Assembly: GCF_040958095.1 (NCBI RefSeq)
Contig: NC_091193.1
Span: 36,596,793-36,660,792 of the forward strand
Direction of reading: 5' to 3'
Source: Procambarus clarkii
Taxonomy: Eukaryota; Arthropoda; Malacostraca; Decapoda; Cambaridae
Length of the DNA: 64,000 bases
Below the pieces are notes generated by a model that worked only from the letters and a program-made list of their open reading frames with translations, did not search any database and had not been told where the DNA came from. This document shows, piece by piece, positions 17,369 to 31,400 of the stretch (the first letter of the stretch is position 1; the number at the start of each line of letters is the position of its first letter). The position numbers and the translations under genes are program-made.

Positions 17369-18400
17369 ATGGCACATGTCGCACCTGACACACAGCCTCT
17401 TTCCAGCCAAGAAGATGAATTCCCAAGAGGAAACTGTCAAGTGTGTGACAGACGGTATCGTCTCAATGTAAATCGAACTGTCCGCTATCATTTTGTCAAT
17501 TCAGGTGGTTGTCTAGGGTCTAGGCGCCTGCCCCGGGGCAGTGACGATGGACAACCTGCTGCAGGAGCGAGGAACAATACCTCCCTCAACTTCATTTCAG
17601 CAGATAATCTGCTTGAAGCAGTCAAAGCGACGTCTACCAGGACCTTACCCTACATCCCCAAGGCTGCCCGTCATCAAGCAGCAGCCAAACTCACCAGTCT
17701 GCTGACAAAGGTCAACAATGCTCCCAGAACCTCTGGATCGTGGTACAATCTCCTTCTATTTGGGAATGCATGCTTAGCATTACCGCCCAGGAGAGACGAG
17801 TCATTAGCAACCTATGTAATCAAGGCACTTAATGAATTCCCCAGAGCAGACAACCTGGTCCGCCTCCCCCCTCGTGCCAAGAACACCAGCCGCAGGACGA
17901 CCAACAATAACTCATCTGAGAACCACAAAATGAGAGCATAGATCACCAGGAAAATAGAAGAGGGCAATACCACAGGTGCCATCAGAATCATGACCAGCGA
18001 TGACACTATTGCCCCCAGGAACGCCACGACAGCAGAGGCTGTTCAAGACAAACACCCACCCAGAGCCCCCGACAGCAGTAGGGATCCCCAGGAAAACAAT
18101 GTTGGAATAGAACCCTTGACTGTTCGAGAATCTGAGGCGTACAAAGCAGCCATGTTTTTCCCAACAGGTTCAGCAGGGGGCTTTATAGGCCTAAGACCCC
18201 AGCACATCAAACAAATGCTGAACCCGGTGCTTGGAGATGCTGCAAAGGACCTTCTATTGGAACTTACCATATTCTCCAACATGTGTTTGGCTGGCGGCAT
18301 CCCTGAGGACATCAGGCATGTATTTTATGGAGCAGCACTCTATGCTCTAAAGAAGAAGGATAGGGGTATCAGGCCCATTGCCGTTGGCAACACCCTACAC
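17369..18400 (+). pseudogene. Zinc-finger N-terminal part of the R2-type ORF
   Basis: The frame opens after a stop at 17,291, and the first ATG is at 17,369. Soon after comes GNCQVCDRRYRLNVNRTVRY with a downstream His and Cys (HFVNSGGC), a zinc-finger-like CX2C...HX6C block such as N-terminal nucleic-acid-binding fingers of REL retrotransposons. The middle has ISADNLLEAV and LLTKVNNAPRTSGSWYNLLL. A TAG at 17,939-17,941 interrupts, and the same frame resumes at once with ITRKIEEGNTTGAIRIMTSD and later ESEAYKAAMFFPTGSAGGF and GIPEDIRHVFYGAAL, ending at KKDRGIRPIAVGNTL where the RT fingers begin. The frame is then lost near 18,400 in a CACCCTACACCACCCTACAA repeat, which suggests slippage. Confidence 0.78.
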
Positions 18401-18470
18401 CACCCTACAACACCTACGACGTCTCGTAGCCAAGGCTGCAGTGAGATCTATCAGCTAGGAAGCAGCCACC

Positions 18471-20342
18471 TTGCTGAAACCTCATCAGCTCGGGTTTGGG
18501 ATTCCCCTAGGTTGTGAAGCTGCAGCACATGCAGTGCGGGCTTACATTGCTGATCTCCCGGACCAGAAGGCACTAGTAAAGCGTGACTTCAAAAATACTT
18601 TCAATCAAGTCAGACGAGACGCTATCCTCAGGGCTGTACACAACCATTTCCGTCCACTTTACCCATTCATCCGATCGTGCTACAGTGGGGACTCGAAGCT
18701 TCTTTTTGGGGAGCATGAAATAAACTCCTGTGAAGGTGTTCAACAAGGTGACCCCTTAGCCCCCCTCCTTTTCTGCCTAGCTATCAAAGAGGTCACTGAT
18801 AGTCTGACAAGCGAGCAAAACATCTGGTACCTGGATGATGGCACTCTCGTTGGAACCCCGGCAACCATTTTGGAGGATATAAGGAAAATCCAGGAGCAGG
18901 GAGCAGCCTTAGGCCTCATTGTCAGTGCATCCAAATGTGAAAGAATCTCCTGCAACTCAGACATCACTGGACAAATACAAAATGTTCTTCCAGACATTCT
19001 CGTTGTCGAGCCACTGTACTGCACTCTCCTGGGTGCCCCCATTGGCCCAAGAGCAATCGAGGAGGCCCTGGGTGCAAAAATCACTGATCTAAAGAGAATG
19101 CTGGACAGGATTGACAAGATTGATGCCCATGATGCTCTCTTTCTCCTCACAAGATGCCTGTCTCTCCCTAAGTTGACCTACTTTCTGAGATGTTCTCCAT
19201 CCTACAGCAGCCCTAAGTTAAATGTGTATGACACCCTTCTGAGGTCCATGCTGGTGAAAGTCCTGAACCTGCCATTGGACGACTCTCAGTGGGAGCAAGC
19301 AACCCTTCCTGTAAGACTCGGCGGCCTTGGTGTCCGCACAGCCTCCCAAATTGCTCTACCAGCCTTCCTTTCCTCCTCTCATGCATCGCACGACCTCGTC
19401 AGAAATATTTTACCTGCAACCCTGAGAGATTCAGCAGGAATACACGATCCTGCTTTCACTGAATGTTCAAATCAGTGGGATGTTCTTGCAGCCCCAGCAA
19501 CCATTATAGAGCCAACAAAACAACACAGACAGTCCGGCTGGGACCACCCTCTAGTGGAAAAAGTAGCTGATGCCATGCTCAGCGTCGCAACATCAGACAA
19601 GGAGAAAGCCCGCCTCAGAGCAGTGCATGCCCCCCATGCAGGAGACTTCCTCCTGGCAGTACCCATGTCAGCAATGGGCACGCGCCTAGATCCAGAATCC
19701 CTTCGTGTAGCAGTGGCCCTCCGCCTTGGTGCCCCAATTCACACTGAATACAAGTGTATTTGCAACAGGGTGGAAGCAGACAAATACAGACTGCATGGGT
19801 TGCATTGCGGAAGCACAAAGGGCTGGCATGCAAGACACAACGAGGTCAATGACATCAAGAGAAGCCTCGTCTCAGCTGGGTGCCCAGCGGAGAGAGAACC
19901 TCGCATCCTAGTGGTCCAAAACCCGGATTTCCCCACACTTCGCCCTGATGGCATCACCATATACTCATGGAAGGAGGGTAGACAGTTGGTGTGGGACTAC
20001 ACATGTGTATCCACCCTGGCTGACACCTATGTACACTTCGGAGCTGATCAAGCAGGTGGGGCGGCCAACCACAGGGAAACAGCAAAATCACTCAAGTACA
20101 GGCGAATGGAAGGTCAATACCTCTTTGTTCCCATAGCGTCTGAGACGCATGGCCCCTGGGGCAAGAGTGCCTTGGGATTTCTCAAGGAATTGGGTTCCAA
20201 GCACATTGACGTCACCAGAGACCCAAGGGCTTCCAGTTTTTTATTTCAGCGTCTCAGTGTGGCGATCCAGAGGGAAAATGCTTGCTGCGTCCTCGGTTCC
20301 TGTCCAGAAGCGGAGGAGCTTCAAGAGATCCATAACCTTTAG
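18471..20342 (+). pseudogene. RT plus REL endonuclease part of the R2-type ORF
   Basis: Codons from 18,471 read LKPHQLGFGIPLGCEAAAHA, VKRDFKNTFNQV (RT catalytic Asp region), CEGVQQGDPLAPLLFCLAI and WYLDDGTLVG (YLDD, residues 120-123). The thumb follows with VRLGGLGVRTASQIA. The C-terminal region has C429-x-C431, H442 and C446, the CCHC knuckle expected before the endonuclease, then LRPDGITIYSW (D493) and RQLVWDYTCVST (D509), the spaced acids of a PD-(D/E)XK-like nuclease. The frame is open to a stop at 20,340-20,342, but the same frame has TAG at 18,456 upstream and needs a frameshift to join the N-terminal part. The frame upstream of the TAG still reads LRRLVAKAAVRSIS, confirming decay of one ORF. 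Confidence 0.85.
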
Positions 20343-20379
20343 GCATTTGTCTTGTATGTTTTGTAACCTTTAAATACAC

Positions 20380-20401
20380 AATAAAGGAAAAAAAAAAAAA
20401 A
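20380..20401 (+). terminator. Polyadenylation signal and poly(A) of the R2-type element
   Basis: AATAAA, then GG, then about 14 A, about 40 bp after the stop codon. This marks the 3' end of the retrotransposed RNA. Confidence 0.8.
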
Positions 20402-20933
<532 letters not shown>

Positions 20934-20966
20934 ACATTCTTAATCACGTGTTTATTTTCGTGATAT

Positions 20967-20975
<9 letters not shown>

Positions 20976-21042
<67 letters not shown>
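20976..21042. repeat. (TA)n tract at the satellite border
   Basis: The TA tract ends exactly where the first, partial satellite monomer begins (AACTGAAAACTCACACC). Confidence 0.95.
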
Positions 21043-21044
<2 letters not shown>

Positions 21045-24000
21045 CTGAAAACTCACACCCCAGAAGTGACTCGAACCCATACTCCCAGAAGCAACGCAAC
21101 TGGTATGTACAAGACGCCTTAATCCACTTGACCATCACGACCGGACATAATGAGGTGATAGCCGAGGCTATTTGAACCACCCCACCGCCGGCACTCGGAT
21201 AGTAATCTTGGGCATAGCATTTTACCAAACCACCTCATTCTTTGGGGCACACGTGAGGAACACAAATGCGAACAAGCCTGAATGGTCCCCAGGACAATAT
21301 GCAACTGAAAACTCACACCCCAGAAGTGACTCGAACCCATACTCCCAGAAGCAACGCAACTGGTATGTACAAGACGCCTTAATCCACTTGACCATCACGA
21401 CCGGACATAATGAGGTGATAGCCGAGGCTATTTGAACCACCCCACCGCCGGCACTCGGATAGTAATCTTGGGCATAGCATTTTACCAAATCACCTCATTC
21501 TTTGGGGCACACGTGAGGAACACAAATGCGAACAAGCCTGAATGGTCCCCAGGACAATATGCAACTGAAAACTCACACCCCAGAAGTGACTCGAACCCAT
21601 ACTCCCAGAAGCAACGCAACTGGTATGTACAAGACGCCTTAATCCACTTGACCATCACGACCGGACATAATGAGGTGATAGCCGAGGCTATTTGAACCAC
21701 CCCACCGCCGGCACTCGGATAGTAATCTTGGGCATAGCATTTTACCAAAACACCTCATTCTTTGGGGCACACGTGAGGAACACAAATGCGAACAAGCCTG
21801 AATGGTCCCCAGGACAATATGCAACTGAAAACTCACACCCCAGAAGTGACTCGAACCCATACTCCCAGAAGCAACGCAACTGGTATGTACAAGACGCCTT
21901 AATCCACTTGACCATCACGACCGGACATAATGAGGTGATAGCCGAGGCTATTTGAACCACCCCACCGCCGGCACTCGGATAGTAATCATGGGCATAGCAT
22001 TTTACCAAATCACCTTATTCTTTGGGGCACACGTGAGGAACACAAATGCGAACAAGCCTGAATGGTCCCCAGGACAATATGCAACTGAAAACTCACACCC
22101 CAGAAGTGACTCGAACCCATACTCCCAGAAGCAACGCAACTGGTATGTACAAGACGCCTTAATCCACTTGACCATCACGACCGGACATAATGAGGTGATA
22201 GCCGAGGCTATTTGAACCACCCCACCGCCGGCACTCGGATAGTAATCTTGGGCATAGCATTTTACCAAATCACCTCATTCTTTGGGGCACACGTGAGGAA
22301 CACAAATGCGAACAAGCCTGAATGGTCCCCAGGACAATATGCAACTGAAAACTCACACCCCAGAAGTGACTCGAACCCATACTCCCAGAAGCAACGCAAC
22401 TGGTATGTACAAGACGCCTTAATCCACTTGACCATCACGACTGGACATAATGAGGTGATAGCCGAGGCTATTTGAACCACCCCACCGCCGGCACTCGGAT
22501 AGTAATCTTGGGCATAGCATTTTACCAAATCACCTCATTCTTTGGGGCACACGTGAGGAACACAAATGCGAACAAGCCTGAATGGTCCCCAGGACAATAT
22601 GCAACTGAAAACTCACACCCCAGAAGTGACTCGAACCCATACTCCCAGAAGCAACGCAACTGGTATGTACAAGACGCCTTAATCCACTTGACCATCACGA
22701 CCGGACATAATGAGGTGATAGCCGAGGCTATTTGAATCACCCCACCGCCGGCACTTGGATAGTAATCTTGGGCATAGCATTTTACCAAAACACCTCATTC
22801 TTTGGGGCACACGTGAGGAACACAAATGCGAACAAGCCTGAATGGTCCCCAGGACAATATGCAACTGAAAACTCACACCCCAGAAGTGACTCGAACCCAT
22901 ACTCCCAGAAGCAACGCAACTGGTATGTACAAGACGCCTTAATCCACTTGACCATCACGACCGGACATAATGAGGTGATAGCCGAGGCTATTTGAACCAC
23001 CCCACCGCCGGCACTCGGATAGTAATCATGGGCATAGCATTTTACCAAATCACCTCATTCTTTGGGGCACACGTGAGGAACACAAATGCGAACAAGCCTG
23101 AATGGTCCCCAGGACAATATGCAACTGAAAACTCACACCCCAGAAGTGACTCGAACCCATACTCCCAGAAGCAACGCAACTGGTATGTACAAGACGCCTT
23201 AATCCACTTGACCATCACGACCGGACATAATGAGGTGATAGCCGAGGCTATTTGAACCACCCCACCGCCGGCACTCGGATAGTAATCTTGGGCATAGCAT
23301 TTTACCAAATCACCTCATTCTTTGGGGCACACGTGAGGAACACAAATGCGAACAAGCCTGAATGGTCCCCAGGACAATATGCAACTGAAAACTCACACCC
23401 CAGAAGTGACTCGAACCCATACTCCCAGAAGCAACGCAACTGGTATGTACAAGACGCCTTAATCCACTTGACCATCACGACTGGACATAATGAGGTGATA
23501 GCCGAGGCTATTTGAACCACCCCACCGCCGGCACTCGGATAGTAATCTTGGGCATAGCATTTTACCAAATCACCTCATTCTTTGGGGCACACGTGAGGAA
23601 CACAAATGCGAACAAGCCTGAATGGTCCCCAGGACAATATGCAACTGAAAACTCACACCCCAGAAGTGACTCGAACCCATACTCCCAGAAGCAACGCAAC
23701 TGGTATGTACAAGACGCCTTAATCCACTTGACCATCACGACCGGACATAATGAGGTGATAGCTGAGGCTATTTGAACCACCCCACCGCCGGCACTCGGAT
23801 AGTAATCTTGGGCATAGCATTTTACCAAATCACCTCATTCTTTGGGGCACACGTGAGAAACACAAATGCGAACAAGCCTGAATGGTCCCAGGACAATATG
23901 CAACTGAAAACTCACACCCCAGAAGTGACTCGAACCCATACTCCCAGAAGCAACGCAACTGGTATGTACAAGACGCCTTAATCCACTTGACCATCACGAC

Positions 24001-25498
24001 TGGACATAATGAGGTGATAGCCGAGGCTATTTGAACCACCCCACCGCCGGCACTCGGATAGTAATCTTGGGCATAGCATTTTACCAAATCACCTCATTCT
24101 TTGGGGCACACGTGAGGAACACAAATGCGAACAAGCCTGAATGGTCCCCAGGACAATATGCAACTGAAAACTCACACCCCAGAAGTGACTCGAACCCATA
24201 CTCCCAGAAGCAACGCAACTGGTATGTACAAGACGCCTTAATCCACTTGACCATCACGACCGGACATAATGAGGTGATAGCCGAGGCTATTTGAACCACC
24301 CCACCGCCGGCACTCGGATAGTAATCTTGGGCATAGCATTTTACCAAATCACCTCATTCTTTGGGGCACACGTGAGGAACACAAATGCGAACAAGCCTGA
24401 ATGGTCCCCAGGACAATATGCAACTGAAAACTCACACCCCAGAAGTGACTCGAACCCATACTCCCAGAAGCAACGCAACTGGTATGTACAAGACGCCTTA
24501 ATCCACTTGACCATCACGACCGGACATAATGAGGTGATAGCCGACGCTATTTGAACCACCCCACCGCCGGCACTCGGATAGTAATCTTGGGCATAGCATT
24601 TTACCAAATCACCTCAATCTTTGGGGCACACGTGAGGAACACAAATGCGAACAAGCCTGAATGGTCCCCAGGACAATATGCAACTGAAAACTCACACCCC
24701 AGAATTGACTCGAACCCATACTCCCAGAAGCAACGCAACTGGTATGTACAAGACGCCTTAATCCACTTGACCATCACGACCGGACATAATGAGGTGATAG
24801 CCGAGGCTATTTGAACCACCCGTCCGCCGGCACTCGGATAGTAATCTTGGGCATAGCATTTTACCAAATCACCTCATTCTTTGGGGCACACGTGAGGAAC
24901 ACAAATGCGAACAAGCCTGAATGGTCCCCAGGACAATATGCAACTGAAAACTCACACCCCAGAAGTGACTCGAACCCATACTCCCAGAAGCAACGCAACT
25001 GGTATGTACAAGACGCCTTAATCCACTTGACCATCACGACCGGACATAATGAGGTGATAGCGGAGGCTATTTGAACCACCCCACCGCCGGCACTCGGATA
25101 GTAATCTTGGGCATAGCATTTTACCAAATCACCTCATTCTTTGGGGCACACGTGAGGAACACAAATGCGAACAAGCCTGAATGGTCCCCAGGACAATGTG
25201 CAACTGAAAACTCACACCCCAGAAGTGACTCGAAACCATACTCCCAGAAGCAACGCAACTGGTATGTACAAGACGCCTTAATCCACTTGATCATCACGAC
25301 CGGACATAATGAGGTGATAGCCGAGGCTATTTGAACCACCCCACCGCTGGCACTCGGATAGTAATCTTGGGCATAGCATTTTACCAAATCACCTCATTCT
25401 TTGGGGCACACGTGAGGAACACAAATGCGAACAAGCCTGAATGGTCCCCAGGACAATATGCAACTGAAAACTCACACCCCAGAAGTGACTCGAACCCA
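21043..25498 (-). repeat. 260-bp satellite array, left block (about 17 monomers)
   Basis: Head-to-tail 260-bp monomers (one of 259) with only scattered substitutions. On the minus strand each unit contains TGGTCAAGTGGATTAAGGCG and GGGTTCGAGTCAC, an A-box and B-box arrangement like the 5' half of a Ser/Leu tRNA, so the monomer is SINE-like. Shared variants (CCAAAACACC, AGTAATCATGGG, CTGGACATAA) recur exactly 1,040 bp apart, showing that a four-monomer block at about 21,692-22,731 was duplicated to 22,732-23,771. The 87/88-codon ORFs on both strands are by-products of a 260-bp unit with few stops. Confidence 0.97.
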
Positions 25499-28400
25499 AG
25501 ATTACTATCCGAGTGCCGGCGGTGGGGTGGTTCAAATAGCCTCGGCTATCTCCTCATTATGTCCGGTCATGATGGTCAAGTGGATTAAGGCGTCTTGTAC
25601 ATACCAGTTGCGTTGCTTCTGGGAGTATGGGTTCGAGTCACTTCTGGGGTGTGAATTTTCAGTTCCATATTGTCCTGGGGACCATTCAGGCTTGTTTGCA
25701 TTTGTGTTCCTCACGTGTGCCCCAAAGAATGAGGTGATTTGGTAAAATGCTATGCCCAAGATTACTATCCGAGTGCCGGCGGTGGGGTGGTTCAAATAGC
25801 CTCGGCTATCACCTCATTATGTCCGGTCGTGATGGTCAAGTGGATTAAGGCGTCTTGTACATACCAGTTGCGTTGCTTCTGGGAGTATGGGTTCGAGTCA
25901 CTTCTGGGGTGTGAGTTTTCAGTTGCATATTGTCCTTGGGACCATTCAGGCTTGTTCGCATTTGTGTTCCTCACGTGTGCCCCAAAGAATGAGGTGATTT
26001 GGTAAAATGCTATGCCCAAGATTACTATCCGAGTGCCGGCGGTGGGGTGGTTCAAATAGCGTCGGCTATCACCTCATTATGTCCGGTCGTGATGGTCAAG
26101 TGGATTAAGGCGTCTTGTACATACCAGTTGCGTTGCTTCTGGGAGTATGGGTTCGAGTCACTTCTGGGGGTGTGAGTTTTCAGTTGCATATTGTCCTGGG
26201 GACCATTCAGGCTTGTTCGCATTTGTGTTCCTCACGTGTGCCCCAAAGAATGAGGTGATTTGGTAAAATGCTATGCCCAAGATTACTATCCGAGTGCCGG
26301 CGGTGGGGTGGTTCAAATAGCCTCGGCTATCACCTCATTATGTCCGGTCGTGATGGTCAAGTGGATTAAGGCGTCTTGTACATACCAGTTGCGTTGCTTC
26401 TGGGAGTATGGGTTCGAGTCACTCCTGGGGTGTGAGTTTTCAGTTGCATATTGTCCTGGGGACCATTCAGGCTTGTTCGCATTTGTGTTCCTCACGTGTG
26501 CCCCAAAGAATGAGGTGATTTGGTAAAATGCTATGCCCAAGATTACTATCCGAGTGCCGGCGGTGGGGTGGTTCAAATAGCCTCGGCTATCACCTCATTA
26601 TGTCCGGTCGTGATGGTCAAGTGGATTAAGGCGTCTTGTACATACCAGTTGCGTTGCTTCTGGGAGTATGGGTTCGAGTCACTTCTGGGGTGTGAGTTTT
26701 CAGTTGCATATTGTCCTGGGGACCATTCAGGCTTGTTCGCATTTGTGTTCCTCACGTGTGCCCCAAAGAATGAGGTGATTTGGTAAAATGCTATGCCCAA
26801 GATTACTATCCGAGTGCCGGCGGTGGGGTGGTTCAAATAGCCTCGGCTATCACCTCATTATGTCCGGTCGTGATGGTCAAGTGGATTAAGGCGTCTTGTA
26901 CATACCAGTTGCGTTGCTTCTGGGAGTATGGGTTCGAGTCACTTCTGGGGTGTGAGTTTTCAGTTGCATATTGTCCTGAGGACCATTCAGGCTTGTTCGC
27001 ATTTGTGTTCCTCACGTGTGCTCCAAAGAATGAGGTAATTTGGTAAAATGCTATGCCCAAGATTACTATCCGAGTGCCGGCGGTGGGGTGGTTCAAATAG
27101 CCTCGGCTATCACCTCATTATGTCCGGTCGTGATGGTCAAGTGGATTAAGGCGTCTTGTACATATCAGTTGCGTTGCTTCTGGGAGTATGGGTTCGAGTC
27201 ACTTCTGGGGTGTGAGTTTTCAGTTGCATATTGTCCTGGGGACCATTCAGGCTTGTTCGCATTTGTGTTCCTCACGTGTGCCCCAAAGAATGAGGTGATT
27301 TGGTAAAATGCTATGCCCAAGATTACTATCCGAGTGCCGGCGGTGGGGTGGTTCAAATAGCCTCGGCTATCACCTCATTATGTCCGGTCGTGATGGTCAA
27401 GTGGATTAAGGCGTCTTGTACATACCAGTTGCGTTGCTTCTGGGAGTATGGGTTCGAGTCACTTCTGGGGTGTGAGTTTTCAGTTGCATATTGTCCTGGG
27501 GACCATTCAGGCTTGTTCGCATTTGTGTTCCTCACGTGTGCCCCAAAGAATGAGGTGATTTGGTAAAATACTATGCCCAAGATTACTATCCGAGTGCCGG
27601 CGGTGGGGTGGTTCAAATAGCCTCGGCTATCACCTCATTATGTCCGGTCGTGATGGTCAAGTGGATTAAGGCGTCTTGTACATACCAGTTGCGTTGCTTC
27701 TGGGAGTATGGGTTCGAGTCACTTCTGGGGTGTGAGTTTTCAGTTGCATATTGTCCTGGGGACCATTCAGGCTTGTTCGCATTTGTGTTCCTCACGTGTG
27801 CCCCAAAGAATGAGGTGATTTGGTAAAATGCTATACCCAAGATTACTATCCGAGTGCCGGCGGTGGGGTGGTTCAAATAGCCTCGGCTATCACCTCATTA
27901 TGTCCGGTCGTGATGGTCAAGTGGATTAAGGCGTCTTGTACATACCAGTTGCGTTGCTTCTGGGAGTATGGGTTCGAGTCACTTCTGGGGTGTGAGTTTT
28001 CAGTTGCATATTGTCCTGGGGACTATTCAGGCTTGTTCGCATTTGTGTTCCTCACGTGTGCCCCAAAGAATGAGGTGATTTGGTAAAATGCTATGCCCAA
28101 GATTACTATCCGAGTGCCGGCGGTGGGGTGGTTCAAATAGCCTCGGCTATCACCTCATTATGTCCGGTCGTGATGGTCAAGTGGATTAAGGCGTCTTGTA
28201 CATACCAGTTGCGTTGCTTCTGGGAGTATGGGTTCGAGTCACTTCTGGGGTGTGAGTTTTCAGTTGCATATTGTCCTGGGGACCATTCAGGCTTGTTCGC
28301 ATTTGTGTTCCTCACGTGTGCCCCAAAGAATGAGGTGATTTGGTAAAATGCTATGCCCAAGATTACTATCCAAGTGCCGGCGGTGGGGTGGTTCAAATAG

Positions 28401-31400
28401 CCTCGGCTATCACCTCATTATGTCCGGTCGTGATGGTCAAGTGGATTAAGGCGTCTTGTACATACCAGTTGCGTTGCTTCTGGGAGTATGGGTTCGAGTC
28501 ACTTCTGGGGTGTGAGTTTTCAGTTGCATATTGTCCTGGGGACCATTCAGGCTTGTTCGCATTTGTGTTCCTCACGTGTGCCCCAAAGAATGAGGTGATT
28601 TGGTAAAATGCTATGCCCAAGATTACTATCCGAGTGCCGGCGGTGGGGTGGTTCAAATAGCCTCGGCTATCACCTCATTATGTCCGGACGTGATGGTCAA
28701 GTGGATTAAGGCGTCTTGTACATACCAGTTGCGTTGCTTCTGGGAGTATGGGTTCGAGTCACTTCTGGGGTGTGAGTTTTCAGTTGCATATTGTCCTGGG
28801 GACCATTCAGGCTTGTTCGCATTTGTGTTCCTCACGTGTGCCCCAAAGAATGAGGTGATTTGGTAAAATGCTATGCCCAAGATTACTATCCGAGTGCCGG
28901 CGGTGGGGTGGTTCAAATAGCCTCGGCTATCACCTCATTATGTCCGGTCGTGATGGTCAAGTGGATTAAGGCGTCTTGTACATACCAGTTGCGTTGCTTC
29001 TGGGAGTATGGGTTCGAGTCACTTCTGGGGTGTGAGTTTTCAGTTGCATATTGTCCTGGGGACCATTCAGGCTTGTTCGCATTTGTGTTCCTCACGTGTG
29101 CCCCAAAGAATGAGGTGATTTGGTAAAATGCTATGCCCAAGATTACTATCCAAGTGCCGGCGGTGGGGTGGTTCAAATAGCCTCGGCTATCACCTCATTA
29201 TGTCCGGTCGTGATGGTCAAGTGGATTAAGGCGTCTTGTACATACCAGTTGCGTTGCTTCTGGGAGTATGGGTTCGAGTCACTTCTGGGGTGTGAGTTTT
29301 CAGTTGCATATTGTCCTGGGGACCATTCAGGCTTGTTCGCATTTGTGTTCCTCACGTGTGCCCCAAAGAATGAGGTGATTTGGTAAAATGCTATGCCCAA
29401 GATTACTATCCGAGTGCCGGCGGTGGGGTGGTTCAAATAGCCTCGGCTATCACCTCATTATGTCCGGTCGTGATGGTCAAGTGGATTAAGGCGTCTTGTA
29501 CATACCAGTTGCGTTTCTTCTGGGAGTATGGGTTCGAGTCACTTCTGGGGTGTGAGTTTTCAGTTGCATATTGTCCTGGGGACCATTCAGGCTTGTTCGC
29601 ATTTGTGTTCCTCACGTGTGCCCCAAAGAATGAGGTGATTTGGTAAAATGCTATGCCCAAGATTACTATCCGAGTGCCGGCGGTGGGGTGGTTCAAATAG
29701 CCTCGGCTATCACCTCATTATGTCCGGTCGTGATGGTCAAGTGGATTAAGGCGTCTTGTACATACCAGTTGCGTTGCTTCTGGGAGTATGGGTTCGAGTC
29801 ACTTCTGGGGTGTGAGTTTTCAGTTGCATATTGTCCTGAGGACCATTCAGGCTTGTTCGCATTTGTGTTCCTCACGTGTGCCCCAAAGAATGAGGTAATT
29901 TGGTAAAATGCTATGCCCAAGATTACTATCCGAGTGCCGGCGGTGGGGTGGTTCAAATAGCCTCGGCTATCACCTCATTATGTCCGGTCGTGATGGTCAA
30001 GTGGATTAAGGCGTCTTGTACATACCAGTTGTGTTGCTTCTGGGAGTATGGGTTCGAGTCACTTCTGGGGTGTGAGTTTTCAGTTGCATATTGTCCTGGG
30101 GACCATTCAGGCTTGTTCGCATTTGTGTTCCTCACGTGTGCCCCAAAGAATGAGGTGATTTGGTAAAATGCTATGCCCAAGATTACTATCCGAGTGCCGG
30201 CGGTGGGGTGGTTCAAATAGCCTCGGCTATCACCTCATTATGTCCGGTCGTGATGGTCAAGTGGATTAAGGCGTCTTGTACATACCAGTTGCGTTGCTTC
30301 TGGGAGTATGGGTTCGAGTCACTTCTGGGGTGTGAGTTTTCAGTTGCATATTGTCCTGGGGACCATTCAGGCTTGTTCGCATTTGTGTTCCTCACGTGTG
30401 CCCCAAAGAATGAGGTGATTTGGTAAAATGCTATGCCCAAGATTACTATCCGAGTGCCGGCGGTGGGGTGGTTCAAATAGCCTCGGCTATCACCTCATTA
30501 TGTCCGGTCGTGATGGTCAAGTGGATTAAGGCGTCTTGTACATACCAGTTGCGTTGCTTCTGGGAGTATGGGTTCGAGTCACTTCTGGGGTGTGAGTTTT
30601 CAGTTGCATATTGTCCTGGGGACCATTCAGGCTTGTTCGCATTTGTGTTTCTCACGTGTGCCCCAAAGAATGAGGTGATTTGGTAAAATGCTATGCCCAA
30701 GATTACTATCCGAGTGCCGGCGGTGGGGTGGTTCAAATAGCCTCGGCTATCACCTCATTATGTCCGGTCGTGATGGTCAAGTGGATTAAGGCGTCTTGTA
30801 CATACCAGTTGCGTTGCTTCTGGGAGTATGGGTTTGAGTCACTTCTGGGGTGTGAGTTTTCAGTTGCATATTGTCCTGGGGACCATTCAGCCTTGTTCGC
30901 ATTTGTGTTCCTCACGTGTGCCCCAAAGAATGAGGTGATTTGGTAAAATGCTATGCCCAAGATTACTATCCGAGTGCCGGCGGTGGGGTGGTTCAAATAG
31001 CCTCGGCTATCACCTCATTATGTCCGGTCGTGATGGTCAAGTGGATTAAGGCGTCTTGTACATACCAGTTGCGTTGCTTCTGGGAGTATGGGTTCGAGTC
31101 ACTTCTGGGGTGTGAGTTTTCAGTTGCATATTGTCCTGGGGACCATTCAGGCTTGTTCGCATTTGTGTTCCTCACGTGTGCCCCAAAGAATGAGGTGATT
31201 TGGTAAAATGCTATGCCCAAGATTACTATCCGAGTGCCGGCGGTGGGGTGGTTCAAATAGCCTCGGCTATCACCTCATTATGTCCGGTCGTGATGGTCAA
31301 GTGGATTAAGGCGTCTTGTACATACCAGTTGCGTTGCTTCTGGGAGTATGGGTTCGAGTCACTTCTGGGGTGTGAGTTTTCAGTTGCATATTGTCCTGGG

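Larger units (their letters stand above)
17074..20401 (+). mobile_element. Non-LTR retrotransposon with restriction-like endonuclease (R2 superclade)
   Basis: The element comprises a GC-rich 5' leader, an N-terminal zinc-finger region, an RT, a C-terminal CCHC motif plus REL endonuclease, and a 3' end with AATAAA at 20,380-20,385 followed by poly(A) to 20,401. RT before a C-terminal REL domain defines the early-branching R2/R4/NeSL/Hero group, as opposed to APE-type LINEs. It is inactive: TAG at 17,939-17,941, a frameshift near 18,400 and TAG at 18,456-18,458 break the reading frame. It is not in rDNA or another recognised site-specific target here. The exact 5' end is uncertain. Confidence 0.8.

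Noticed and set aside
25833..25900. tRNA gene in each satellite monomer
   Set aside because: A and B boxes are present, but the acceptor and T stems do not pair and no clean anticodon arm is visible. SINE-like, not a functional tRNA.
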